DNA of 64,000 nt from Myxococcus terminator_A (lineage in GTDB: Bacteria > Myxococcota > Myxococcia > Myxococcales > Myxococcaceae), in assembly GCA_049194865.1 (NCBI GenBank), contig JBLZWL010000003.1:174958-238957 (forward strand), in the 5' to 3' direction. Position numbers and translations under genes: made by a program. Of the stretch, positions 55,143 to 63,329 are shown piece after piece. The notes under the pieces were generated by a model. That model was not told the origin of the DNA. It did no database searches and was given only the letters and a program-made list of their open reading frames with translations. The first letter of the stretch is position 1; the number at the start of each line of letters is the position of its first letter.

Positions 55143-58100
55143 TCACGGCACAGCACCCTCGCACTCGGAAACATTGAAGCGCGCGTCTTCAGCGTCCCTG
55201 TCCAAGAACCGTCGAACCAGCGCACAGCGCTCCTCGTACAGCGGAGTCGCCCGCGCGGGCTCGCCCCTTTGCTTCACCCATTGCTCGTGCCCGTGCAGGG
55301 CTTCCGCGAGCACCAGGGCGAAGCGCTTGTTGGAGGACTCTCCCGCCAGCAACACCCGCGCCTGCTTCTCCAGCGCAACGTAGTCCGCCTCGACGTCCGC
55401 CCCGCGATTCAAGTCGAGCGCGAGTCTCACACTCCAGAGACGGACCCAGCTCAACACCCACCCGCGATAATGGTCGCCCGGCTTGCGCTTCACCGCGAGC
55501 TCGGCCAGCACCAGCGCCTCGGCCAACCGTGGCTTCGCGTCCTCCTGGCGGCCTGCTCGACGCAGGGCCTCGGCCAGGTAGGCCAACGCATGGACGTGGA
55601 GGGTGTCTCCGTAGACAGGGTCTTCCATGGAGAACAAGGGCACGGCCCGCTCGAACAGCGCAATCGCCTCCTTCATCCGTCCCTCCCCGAACTCCAGCTC
55701 CGCCAGCTCGGTGAGACTCACCGCCAGGGACCTGTCGTCCACCTCCTGCTGGGACTCGAGGAGCTTGATGGACTCGACAAAGAGAGAGCGCGCTTCGGGC
55801 AGTCGACCCGCCGCCATCTCGACCTTGCCCTGCTTCGAGTGATTGAACGCCCACTGCATCGGCAGCCTATCGTCCGCGACGCCGAGCTGCTTCCCCTCCT
55901 GAAGCAACACTCTCGCCTCTTGGAGCCGCGCTCCCGTCTCCCGGAGCGTACCATTCAAGAAGTCCACATCCGCGCGGCGATGGGCCATCCCCACGTTGGC
56001 CATCAGCACCTCGGGCCGCTGCTTTGCCTCCGAGGGAATCTCGCGCAAGAGCTTGTCGAACTCATTCAACAAAGACCGCCTCGGCTCCAACGTGTTCGGC
56101 AGCAAGCTCAGCGGCCAGTCCACGTCCCCCACGAAGGCATCCACCGCGGTGATGAGTCCTCGCAGGCTCTCCACCGCGCGGATCTGCGCCTGCTTCGCGA
56201 GCACCGCCGCGACGAGAATCACGAACATCGCCAGCGAAGCCGCGAACACCTGCGCGCGCCGTGTCCACCTGCGCCTCCGCTCCAGTCGCGAGGCCGCCTG
56301 GAGGAAGGTCTCCGCGCGCGGGCTCACACCTCGGACCTCACGCCCCGGCGTCGCCACGCCCTCGCGGTAGTGCGTCAGCAGGGTCCCCAGGGGCAACCCC
56401 TCCGGAGGACGCTTCGCCTCGTCCCACGTCCGCGCGGCGACCTCCAGGTCCGCGCGAACCTCCAACCGCCGCCGCTCCTCGTCCAGCCAGGTGACGAGCG
56501 AGGGCACCCGCTGCAGCAGCGTCTCGTGCACCAGGTCCACGCGCTGCGCTTCGACCTCCGGGCCTCCGGACAGGAGCACCAGCCTGGGGGCCTGCTCCGC
56601 GCCTCCCGAAAGCCCGCTCAGCCGCAGCAACACATCCTCGGCCAGCGTGTCGCCCCCGGCCTCCGACAGCACCTCTCGTCTGGAGCGAGGCCGCCGCGTG
56701 TCCTGCGCGCCGCGCCCTACCTGCACCAGCGACAGGAGCAACCACTTCGCTCGCTCGCGGCCCTGCTCCCCCAGACTCGCCAGGAGCTGCTCCGCGTGCT
56801 GAGACAACGCGCCGCCCACGCCGCCCATCCGGTCAAGGTGCTCGTGCGTCAGCGGTGCCCCACCGCTCATGGTCCACAGTGAGCGCAGCGCATGCCCGAG
56901 CAACGGCAGCCCGCCGCCCTCCCCCTTCGCCTCACGTACCATCCTCGCCGCCAGGCCCTCGCTGAGCTTCAGCCCCGCGTGCCGCGCCATCCCATCGACG
57001 ACCTCCCGCAGGGCCTCTTCATCCATCTGCAGCAGCGGGAGGCGCTCGGCGCCTTGAAGCAGGCGGGACAGCTTCGGGAGCTGCTCCAGCCGGTGCAGGA
57101 AGTCGCTGCGCAAGCACGTCAACAACCGCAGCCGCCCCTCCTCCTCCGACAACACGCCGCCCAGCAGGCCATCCAGCACCGTCTGCTCAGCGGCTCCCGC
57201 GGTGAAGAGCTCCTCCAGCGGCTCGACCACCAACAACAGCAAGGTCTCCTCGGGGACATGTGCCTGGACGAAGGCCCGAAGCCCGTCGGGCCCCGCGCGC
57301 AGGCCTCGCTCCACGTCGTCCACCTCGGCGCCCGGGAACGCCGCCGCGAGCGCCTTCGCCAGGTTCCGCACCGGCTCATGAGAAGGCCGCGCCACGGCGA
57401 CCATCCAGCGCGGCATCCCCGAGGGGGGCGCCTCACCGAGCCGAGGCAACACCCCCGCGTGGAAGAGCGAGGACTTCCCCACTCCACTCGGGCCCTCCAG
57501 CGAGACCCAGCGGCGCCCTCCCGAGCGGGCCTCATCGAGATACCCGAGCACCCTCCCCGTCTCCACCTTGCGTCCGAAGAACAGCTCCGCCTGAGCCTCG
57601 CTGAAGGGCGAGAGCCCCGGCACGGGACAGGTGTCCTGCTCGTGCGCCCAGGAGCGGCTCAGCATGTCGCGACACCGGGCCATCGACGGGCGCTCCGCGG
57701 GGGACTTCGCGAGCATCGACGCCACGAGCGTGGAGAGCGCTCCCGGAATCGACGGCACGAGCTGCCCCAACAAGGGCGCCGGCTCGTTCACATGCGCGGA
57801 GATGACCTCGACCATCTCGTCCGACACGAACGGACGCCGCCCGGAGAGCAGCTCGAACAGCATCACCCCCAGGGAGTAGACGTCCGCGGCCCCATCCACC
57901 GAGGAGGCGCTCCGGAGCTGCTCCGGCGCCATGTAGTGGTAGGTCCCGATGAGAGCGTTCTCCTGCGTATGAACCTGGGTCGCGGCGAGCCCGTCATCGC
58001 GGAACGGCGGCAGCTTGGCGATGCCGAAGTCCAGCAGCTTGACGCGATACCGCAGGGCGGCGCTCGCGTCGTCACAGAGGAACACGTTCTCTGGCTTCAA

Positions 58101-58508
58101 GTCCCGGTGAACGATGTCCCGGGCGTGAATCTCCGCCATCACCCGCGCGACCTGGGCGCACAGCGCCAGCGCGGACTCTCGCGGCACCAGCTCCGAGTGC
58201 TCCGTCATCCACTTCCGCAACGACGAGCCCTTGAGCAACTCCATGACCAGGAACACCTGGCCCGCCAGCTCCTCGCAATGAAGGGCTCGCACCACGTCAG
58301 GCAGGTCGAGCCCCACCAGGGCACGTCCCTCCTGAAGGAAGCGCGCGACCCGCTGCCGCTCTCCAACCACCTCTCGGGACAACAGCTTCAACGCCACACG
58401 TTGCCCCGTGTGCTCGTTGACGGCCTCGTAGACCTCCCCCATTCCCCCGCTCCCGAGCAGCTTCAGCAACCGGAACGGGCCAACCTGGGACGACGGTGCG
58501 CTGAGCAT
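55143..58508 (-). CDS. Ser/Thr protein kinase with STAND NTPase, TM segment and TPR
   Basis: A 1121-residue sensor kinase. Residues 11-275 are a Hanks kinase with LGSGGMGEVYEA, VALKLL, HRDLKPENV and DFGIA. A STAND-type (nSTAND1) NTPase follows, with EGPSGVGKSSLF at about residue 345. A single transmembrane helix, AQVFAASLAMFVILVAAVLA, lies near residues 755-775. The C-terminal 340 residues are helical and TPR-like, possibly on the periplasmic side. It is the first gene of the minus-strand run that continues with the sigma factor 6 bases away. STAND modules are common in immune sensors, so it may sense infection or stress and feed the sigma factor; this is inference. The permease gene ends 70 bases upstream. 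Confidence 0.88.
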   Translation of the reverse strand: MLSAPSSQVGPFRLLKLLGSGGMGEVYEAVNEHTGQRVALKLLSREVVGERQRVARFLQEGRALVGLDLPDVVRALHCEELAGQVFLVMELLKGSSLRKWMTEHSELVPRESALALCAQVARVMAEIHARDIVHRDLKPENVFLCDDASAALRYRVKLLDFGIAKLPPFRDDGLAATQVHTQENALIGTYHYMAPEQLRSASSVDGAADVYSLGVMLFELLSGRRPFVSDEMVEVISAHVNEPAPLLGQLVPSIPGALSTLVASMLAKSPAERPSMARCRDMLSRSWAHEQDTCPVPGLSPFSEAQAELFFGRKVETGRVLGYLDEARSGGRRWVSLEGPSGVGKSSLFHAGVLPRLGEAPPSGMPRWMVAVARPSHEPVRNLAKALAAAFPGAEVDDVERGLRAGPDGLRAFVQAHVPEETLLLLVVEPLEELFTAGAAEQTVLDGLLGGVLSEEEGRLRLLTCLRSDFLHRLEQLPKLSRLLQGAERLPLLQMDEEALREVVDGMARHAGLKLSEGLAARMVREAKGEGGGLPLLGHALRSLWTMSGGAPLTHEHLDRMGGVGGALSQHAEQLLASLGEQGRERAKWLLLSLVQVGRGAQDTRRPRSRREVLSEAGGDTLAEDVLLRLSGLSGGAEQAPRLVLLSGGPEVEAQRVDLVHETLLQRVPSLVTWLDEERRRLEVRADLEVAARTWDEAKRPPEGLPLGTLLTHYREGVATPGREVRGVSPRAETFLQAASRLERRRRWTRRAQVFAASLAMFVILVAAVLAKQAQIRAVESLRGLITAVDAFVGDVDWPLSLLPNTLEPRRSLLNEFDKLLREIPSEAKQRPEVLMANVGMAHRRADVDFLNGTLRETGARLQEARVLLQEGKQLGVADDRLPMQWAFNHSKQGKVEMAAGRLPEARSLFVESIKLLESQQEVDDRSLAVSLTELAELEFGEGRMKEAIALFERAVPLFSMEDPVYGDTLHVHALAYLAEALRRAGRQEDAKPRLAEALVLAELAVKRKPGDHYRGWVLSWVRLWSVRLALDLNRGADVEADYVALEKQARVLLAGESSNKRFALVLAEALHGHEQWVKQRGEPARATPLYEERCALVRRFLDRDAEDARFNVSECEGAVP

Positions 58509-58578
58509 GGGGATGGGAAAAGACTTACTCCGTCGTGAACACCTGAGAAAGCCTCGCCCGGGCGGGGTCCCTTCCCAC

Positions 58579-59391
58579 CTACTCCTTCACCGCGCCCGCC
58601 GTGAGTCCCGACACAATCCTCCGCTGGAACAACACGGTGAGCACCACCAGGGGCAGCGTGGCCACCACGGAGGCCGCGGCAATCTCTCCCCAGGGCTCGC
58701 GGTACTCGCTGGCGAACAGGCTGATGGCCACCGGCACCGTGCGCTTCTCCGGCGTCGTCAGGAACGTCAGCGCGAACAGGAACTCGTTCCACGCGAAGAT
58801 GAAGACCAGGATCGCCGTCGTCGCCAGCCCCGGCGCCGCCAAGGGCAACAACACGCGACGGAACGCCTGGAACGGCGTGCAGCCATCCACCCGCGCCGCG
58901 CGATACAGCTCGTCCGGGAGCTGCCGGAAGAAGGACGTCAGCACCCACAGCGTCAGCGGCATCGCGAACGTCGCATAGGGCAACGCCAGTCCCACCAGAC
59001 TGTCTCGCAGCCCCACCGCGCGCAGGATGAGATACAGCGGGCTCACCGTCGCGATGGGCGGAAACATGCTCACCGCCAGCGCCGCGCTCAACAGCAGGCC
59101 CTTGCCTCGGAACTCCAGCTTCGCCAGCGCGAACGCCGCCGCCGAGCCAATCACCAGACAGAACACCGTCGTCAGCGCCGCGACCACCAGCGAGTTCAAC
59201 ACCACCCGCAAGAACGGCCTCCCCCACAGCACGCTCACGTAGCTCTCCAGCGTCAGGTGCGAAGGCCACGGCCTGGTCAGCTCACCATCCGGCCACAGGC
59301 TCGTCAGCACCTGCCAGACGAACGGCCCCAGGAAGAACGTGAGGAACGCCACCACCGCCAACGCCGTCCCCATCCCCGCGCGCTGTCTCAT
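58579..59391 (-). CDS. ABC transporter permease, carbohydrate type (second)
   Basis: Inner-membrane subunit of a carbohydrate-type ABC importer (MalG/CUT1 family), 270 residues from the ATG at 59391. Six hydrophobic helices are visible, and the EAA loop with the G residue that docks the ATPase is at DELYRAARVDGCTPFQAF. The C-terminus ends in the typical VSGLTAGAVKE. Its ATG lies inside the stop of the first permease gene (ATGA overlap). No ATP-binding subunit gene is present nearby, so a shared ATPase (MsmX-like) encoded elsewhere is likely. Substrate: sugar or oligosaccharide by family, not resolvable. Confidence 0.92.
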   Translation of the reverse strand: MRQRAGMGTALAVVAFLTFFLGPFVWQVLTSLWPDGELTRPWPSHLTLESYVSVLWGRPFLRVVLNSLVVAALTTVFCLVIGSAAAFALAKLEFRGKGLLLSAALAVSMFPPIATVSPLYLILRAVGLRDSLVGLALPYATFAMPLTLWVLTSFFRQLPDELYRAARVDGCTPFQAFRRVLLPLAAPGLATTAILVFIFAWNEFLFALTFLTTPEKRTVPVAISLFASEYREPWGEIAAASVVATLPLVVLTVLFQRRIVSGLTAGAVKE

Positions 59392-60308
59392 CGCGCCTCC
59401 TCCTGGCGCCCCAGCAAGCGCAGCCACACCGCCGCCAGCACGACGACACACAGGAACGTCGCCACCGACAGCGTGCTCCCGTACCCGAAGTCTCCCGAGC
59501 GCATCAGCGTCTTGTACGCGTAGATGCTCAGCGTCTCCGTCGTGTTCGCGGGGCCGCCCTCCGTCAGCACGTAGATGGCGTCGAACACCCGGAACGCATC
59601 CAACGAGCGGAACAGCACCGCCAGCAGCAACGCCGGCTTCAACAGCGGCAAGGTGATGGAGCGGAACGTGCGCCACGGTGACGCCCCGTCCACCCGCGCC
59701 GCCTTGTAGAGGTCCTCGGGAATGCCTTGCAGCCCCGCCAGCACCAGCAGCGCCACGAAGGGCGTCGTCTTCCACACGTCCACCAGGATGGCCGCGTGCA
59801 ACGCGTACCCGGGCGCGCCCAGCCAGTTGATGTCACTGCCCAGGAGCAGGCGATTGATGAGCCCGTAGTCCGGATTGAACATCCACGCCCACAGCCTCGC
59901 GCTCACCACCGTGGGAATCGCCCACGGCACCAGCACCGCCGCGCGCAACAACCCTCGCCCCGGGAACGCTCGCTGGAGCAACAACGCCAGCGGCACCGCG
60001 AGCAACAGCTCCACCCCCACCGCCACCACCGTGAAGTACGCCGTGTTCCCCAGCGCCGACCAGAACCGCGCGTCCCCGAGCAGGTACGCGTAGTTCCCCA
60101 ACCCCACGAAGCGCCGCTCCCCGAAGACGAGGATGAAGCGGTGCAGGCTCAGCCACACCGCCGCGAGAATCGGATACAGCGCCACCGCCGCGAGCACCAG
60201 CACCGCGGGCGCCACCAGCCAGTACGCCTGTCTGCGCTCCCGCTCCAGCGAGCCCCGCGCACGCGTGCTCGCGCGGTCCTCCACGGGTCCGCGTCCCTCG
60301 GAGGTCAT
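59388..60308 (-). CDS. ABC transporter permease, carbohydrate type (first)
   Basis: MalF/CUT1-type permease, 306 residues from the ATG at 60308, chosen because GGAGGCG stands just upstream. Six transmembrane helices are predicted, beginning with YWLVAPAVLVLAAVALYPIL, the usual first helix. The EAA motif is EDLYKAARVDGASPWRTF. It forms the transmembrane pore with the second permease. The solute-binding gene ends 118 bases upstream on the same strand, and the second permease overlaps by 4 bases, so the three form one operon. Confidence 0.92.
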   Translation of the reverse strand: MTSEGRGPVEDRASTRARGSLERERRQAYWLVAPAVLVLAAVALYPILAAVWLSLHRFILVFGERRFVGLGNYAYLLGDARFWSALGNTAYFTVVAVGVELLLAVPLALLLQRAFPGRGLLRAAVLVPWAIPTVVSARLWAWMFNPDYGLINRLLLGSDINWLGAPGYALHAAILVDVWKTTPFVALLVLAGLQGIPEDLYKAARVDGASPWRTFRSITLPLLKPALLLAVLFRSLDAFRVFDAIYVLTEGGPANTTETLSIYAYKTLMRSGDFGYGSTLSVATFLCVVVLAAVWLRLLGRQEEAR

Positions 60309-60426
60309 CGTGTCGCCTCCGGGGCGCGCTGCCCCTCCACACCCATGAGCACACCGGCCGCTCCCGGGGTTCGCGCGCCAACGCACGGCCCTCGTCCCTG
60401 GGAGGCCGCGCCCGATTCCCCCGCGC

Positions 60427-61707
60427 TCATCGCCCCTCCCCCATCAGGTGGTCCACCTGCTTCTGCGCGCGCCTCAGCGACTCCTCGGGCGAGCGCAGCC
60501 CCGCCACCGCCGCGGAGAACTCGCTCTGCAACACATCTGAAATCAGGTTGTAGTACGGCGTCACCGGCCTCGGCTTCGCGCGCTCCGCCATCTCCCGCAG
60601 GCCCGCGATGAACGGCGAGCTCTCCTTCAGCCTCGCATCGTCATACACCGCCGCCCGAGGTGGATTGCGCGCGTAGTGCACCGCCAGCACCAGGTTCGCC
60701 TCCGGCGACGTCAGGTGCGCGATGAGCTTCGCCGCCAGCTTCCGCCGCTCCGGCGATACATGCGCGTTCACCGCGAGCTGATACCCGCCCAGCGTCCCGA
60801 AGCCCGGCTCACCACTCACCGTGGGCAGCGGCGCCATCCCCACCTTGCCTCGGATGGGCGAGCCCTCCTTCTGCGCCTCGCTCCACGCATACGGCCAGTT
60901 GCGCATGAACACCGCGCGCCCCTCCTGGAAGATGCGCCGCGCCTCCTCTTCGCCGAAGCCCATCACCGTCTCCGGCGACACCCCGCTCACCAGCAACCCC
61001 CGCAGGTACGCGAGCGCCTCGCGCGCCGCCTCCGTCTCCAACAACACGCGCCCGTGCTCCCCCATCGCGTGTCCGCCGTGCCCCCACAGCGCTTCAAAGA
61101 CATTGCAGCTCAGCCCCTCGTACTGCCGGCCCTGCCACACGAAGCCCTGGATGCCCGGCACCTTCGCCTTCGCGTCCAACGCGAAGCGCTCCAGCTCCGC
61201 GTACGTGCGCGGCGCCCGAGGCACCAGGTCCGTGCGGTAGTACAAGACGCCCACGTCCAGGTACCAGGGCACCGCGTACGTCCGCCCCTCCACGACGACG
61301 GCCTCCACCGGCCCCGGCAGGAACTCCTCGCGCAGCCGCTCCGGCGGGAACTCCGCCGACAGGTCCGCTATCCACCCCGCGCGCGCGAACTCCGGCACCC
61401 ACACCACGTCCGCCACCAGCACGTCGAAGTCCTTCGCCCCACCCTCCAACGACGTGAGGAAGAACTGGTGCGCCAAATCAGACGAGTTCGGCAGCGCCTC
61501 GGTGACGAGCGTCACCCCAGGGTGGGCCTTCTCGAAGCCCGCCAGGAGCTCCCGGAAGGGCTCCGGCGGCCCCCACAGCGGCTGATACTTCAACACCAGC
61601 CGCGTGGCCTCCGCCCCGTCACGCCCCTCCTCCGAGCCGCCCCGCCGGCACCCCGCCGACAGCACCGAGACACCCAGCACGAGCACGACGAAGAACGAGC
61701 GGACCAT
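60427..61707 (-). CDS. ABC transporter solute-binding lipoprotein
   Basis: Extracytoplasmic solute-binding protein of family 1 (MalE-like), 426 residues. The leader ends SVLSAGC, giving a lipid-anchored receptor. The first lobe contains LLAGFEKAHPGVTLVTEALP, the standard opening of the family. WYLDVGVLYYRTDLV and LGGYQLAVNAHVSPERR match later conserved segments. It captures the substrate in the periplasm and delivers it to the two permeases encoded downstream. The substrate class is carbohydrate by family. It is divergent from the small paralogue pair; the promoter should lie in the 240 bases between. Confidence 0.92.
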   Translation of the reverse strand: MVRSFFVVLVLGVSVLSAGCRRGGSEEGRDGAEATRLVLKYQPLWGPPEPFRELLAGFEKAHPGVTLVTEALPNSSDLAHQFFLTSLEGGAKDFDVLVADVVWVPEFARAGWIADLSAEFPPERLREEFLPGPVEAVVVEGRTYAVPWYLDVGVLYYRTDLVPRAPRTYAELERFALDAKAKVPGIQGFVWQGRQYEGLSCNVFEALWGHGGHAMGEHGRVLLETEAAREALAYLRGLLVSGVSPETVMGFGEEEARRIFQEGRAVFMRNWPYAWSEAQKEGSPIRGKVGMAPLPTVSGEPGFGTLGGYQLAVNAHVSPERRKLAAKLIAHLTSPEANLVLAVHYARNPPRAAVYDDARLKESSPFIAGLREMAERAKPRPVTPYYNLISDVLQSEFSAAVAGLRSPEESLRRAQKQVDHLMGEGR

Positions 61708-61948
61708 GGGTCCCGGCAGTCTCCAATCCTCCTCCCCACCGTCAACCCGCTCGCCTGCCCACGGTTCTCACCCCAACACCCTGTTTCCACTCGCGGACAG
61801 GCCACACCGGGCAATTCGGGTCCATTTGGAGAAAAACGCCCCTCTGGAACTCCAGGGACCAAACCCAGGACGTCCGTTTGCCTTCTGCCCGGGAACGGGC
61901 GTTATCCTTCCGACAGAGCAGCAGCGGTACCTCTGGGTGGGGGATGCA

Positions 61949-62368
61949 ATGGCGGAGAAGGCTCGGGAGTGGAAGTACGGCGCGCATCGGGTTCGCATCG
62001 ACGGGCCGGACATCGCGGTGGCGACCTTCGACGGTCCCATCACCATGGACGACGTGAAGCGCACCTCCGAAATCTACAAGGAGGTCTACGAGCTCCTCGG
62101 CCCCTACTACATCCTCGCGGAGATTGGCCGCTCCCAGATTGAGGCCGCCGGCCGCCGCTACCTCTCCGAGAACAACCGCTCCGAGTGGTTCAAGGGCTGC
62201 GTCTACGTCGGCGCCGACATCGTCCAGCAGACCTTCGGCAAGGCCATCTCCCTCGCCATGCTCTTCACCGGCAAGTCCAGCTTCGAGACCACCTTCGTCA
62301 AGACGATGGCCGAGGCCCAGACCTGGGTCCAACAGAACCGCGCCCGCTCCCAACGCAAGGCCGGCTGA
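61949..62368 (+). CDS. Small STAS/SpoIIAA-like protein, copy 1
   Basis: A 139-residue soluble protein from the ATG at 61949, with GGGTGGGGG upstream. It begins with a beta-type segment WKYGAHRVRI, followed by VATFDGPITMDDVKR; the alternating strand/helix layout resembles STAS or SpoIIAA-like modules. A very conserved stretch in both copies is EWFKGCVYVGADIVQQTFGK. No catalytic residue is evident. It is followed 125 bases later by a paralogue, so this is a tandem duplication. Function is unknown; STAS-type proteins often act as regulatory switches. Confidence 0.72.
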   Translation: MAEKAREWKYGAHRVRIDGPDIAVATFDGPITMDDVKRTSEIYKEVYELLGPYYILAEIGRSQIEAAGRRYLSENNRSEWFKGCVYVGADIVQQTFGKAISLAMLFTGKSSFETTFVKTMAEAQTWVQQNRARSQRKAG

Positions 62369-62493
62369 GTCTCTCCACTGTCTCCTTCCAGACCCGGGCC
62401 CCTCTAAAAGTCCTGGTTTGGAAGGTAAGACTGGATTCTCGCTCCCGGTTGCCCTGGGCGGTATGCTTGCGCCGTCAGCCCAAGGGAGCGCCC

Positions 62494-62904
62494 ATGCAGC
62501 AACAGGAATGGAAGTTCGGTGCCCACCAGATTCGCCAGGAGGCCCCGGACCTGGTCGTCGCCGTGTTCAGCGGCATGCTGAATCTGGAGGACATGAAGCG
62601 GGCCGTTGAAATCTACGGCGAGGTCGCCAAGAGCGGCGGCTATTACATGATTGCCGATATCGGCAACTCGCAGCTCCAGGCGGAAGCGCGCCGGTACCTC
62701 TCCGACAACAGCAAGGCGGAGTGGTTCAAGGGCTGCGTCTACGTCGGCGCGGACATGGTCCAGCAGACCTTCGGCAAGGTCATCTCGCTGGGCATGTTCC
62801 TGACGGGCAAGTCGGAGTTCAAGACGGAGTTCGTCAAGACGATGGCCGAGGCCCACGCCTGGGTGGAGCAGCAGCGCCGCGCCAACGTCCGCAAGAGCGG
62901 CTGA
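62494..62904 (+). CDS. Small STAS/SpoIIAA-like protein, copy 2
   Basis: A 136-residue paralogue of the preceding protein. It starts MQQQEWKFGAHQI at the ATG at 62494, with AAGGGAG 7 bases upstream. The block EWFKGCVYVGADMVQQTFGK and the ending TEFVKTMAEAHAW match copy 1 almost residue for residue, while the middle helix differs. So the copies have partly diverged and may form a heterodimer or have different partners. No known catalytic motif. A short GC hairpin follows at 62949. Confidence 0.72.
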   Translation: MQQQEWKFGAHQIRQEAPDLVVAVFSGMLNLEDMKRAVEIYGEVAKSGGYYMIADIGNSQLQAEARRYLSDNSKAEWFKGCVYVGADMVQQTFGKVISLGMFLTGKSEFKTEFVKTMAEAHAWVEQQRRANVRKSG

Positions 62905-63329
62905 GCGTCGTCCCGCCCGCCGTCGCCGTCCGCCTCAACCGTCGCGGTGGCCCCGTCCGGGGCCCCGCCGCTTCCCCTGCCTGTAACCGGGTTGAGCGCT
63001 TCCAACGCGCTCCCCACACCCCGGGTCTCCGCCCGGATTTCCCACAGTCCGAGTCGATGCGACTTTCCCGTCGACCGCCAACTGTCCGGAATCAGGCCTC
63101 TTCCGCCACTACTGAACCCTCCGGGTGACGCAGAAGGCCAGTTTCACTGAAAAAATCTCACCCCACTGGCAAGATAACTGGAAATTGGTGTATAGGCGGT
63201 CATTCTGGAGCCCCCATCGCGCCCTGTTTTCCCAGTCGGGCTCTGGAACCGGCTGTGCCCCATGCCTCAACCAACCCTTGTCCGAGCAGTGAGCTGGGGG
63301 GGCCCGCGCTCGAACTGCCGAGTGACTCC
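62905..63329. other. 425-base intergenic region upstream of the P450
   Basis: A hairpin GGCCCC-GTCC-GGGGCC at 62949-62964 may end the paralogue transcripts. Around 63145-63200 the sequence is AT-richer than elsewhere. TGGCAA at 63167-63172 and TATAGG at 63191-63196 (18-base spacer) give a modest sigma-70-like promoter candidate for the P450. No gene is seen in it. Confidence 0.45.

Noticed and set aside
54651..56882. Plus-strand frame opposite the sigma factor and STAND kinase
   Set aside because: No domain and composition typical of antisense frames.
48761..58508. Type III CRISPR signalling locus
   Set aside because: SAVED proteins occur there too, but no Cas10, Cas RAMP protein or array is present, while a CD-NTase is.
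58509..58578. ABC importer and STAND kinase as one operon
   Set aside because: The 70-base gap with a GC inverted repeat and unrelated functions make a separate transcript more likely, though readthrough cannot be excluded.
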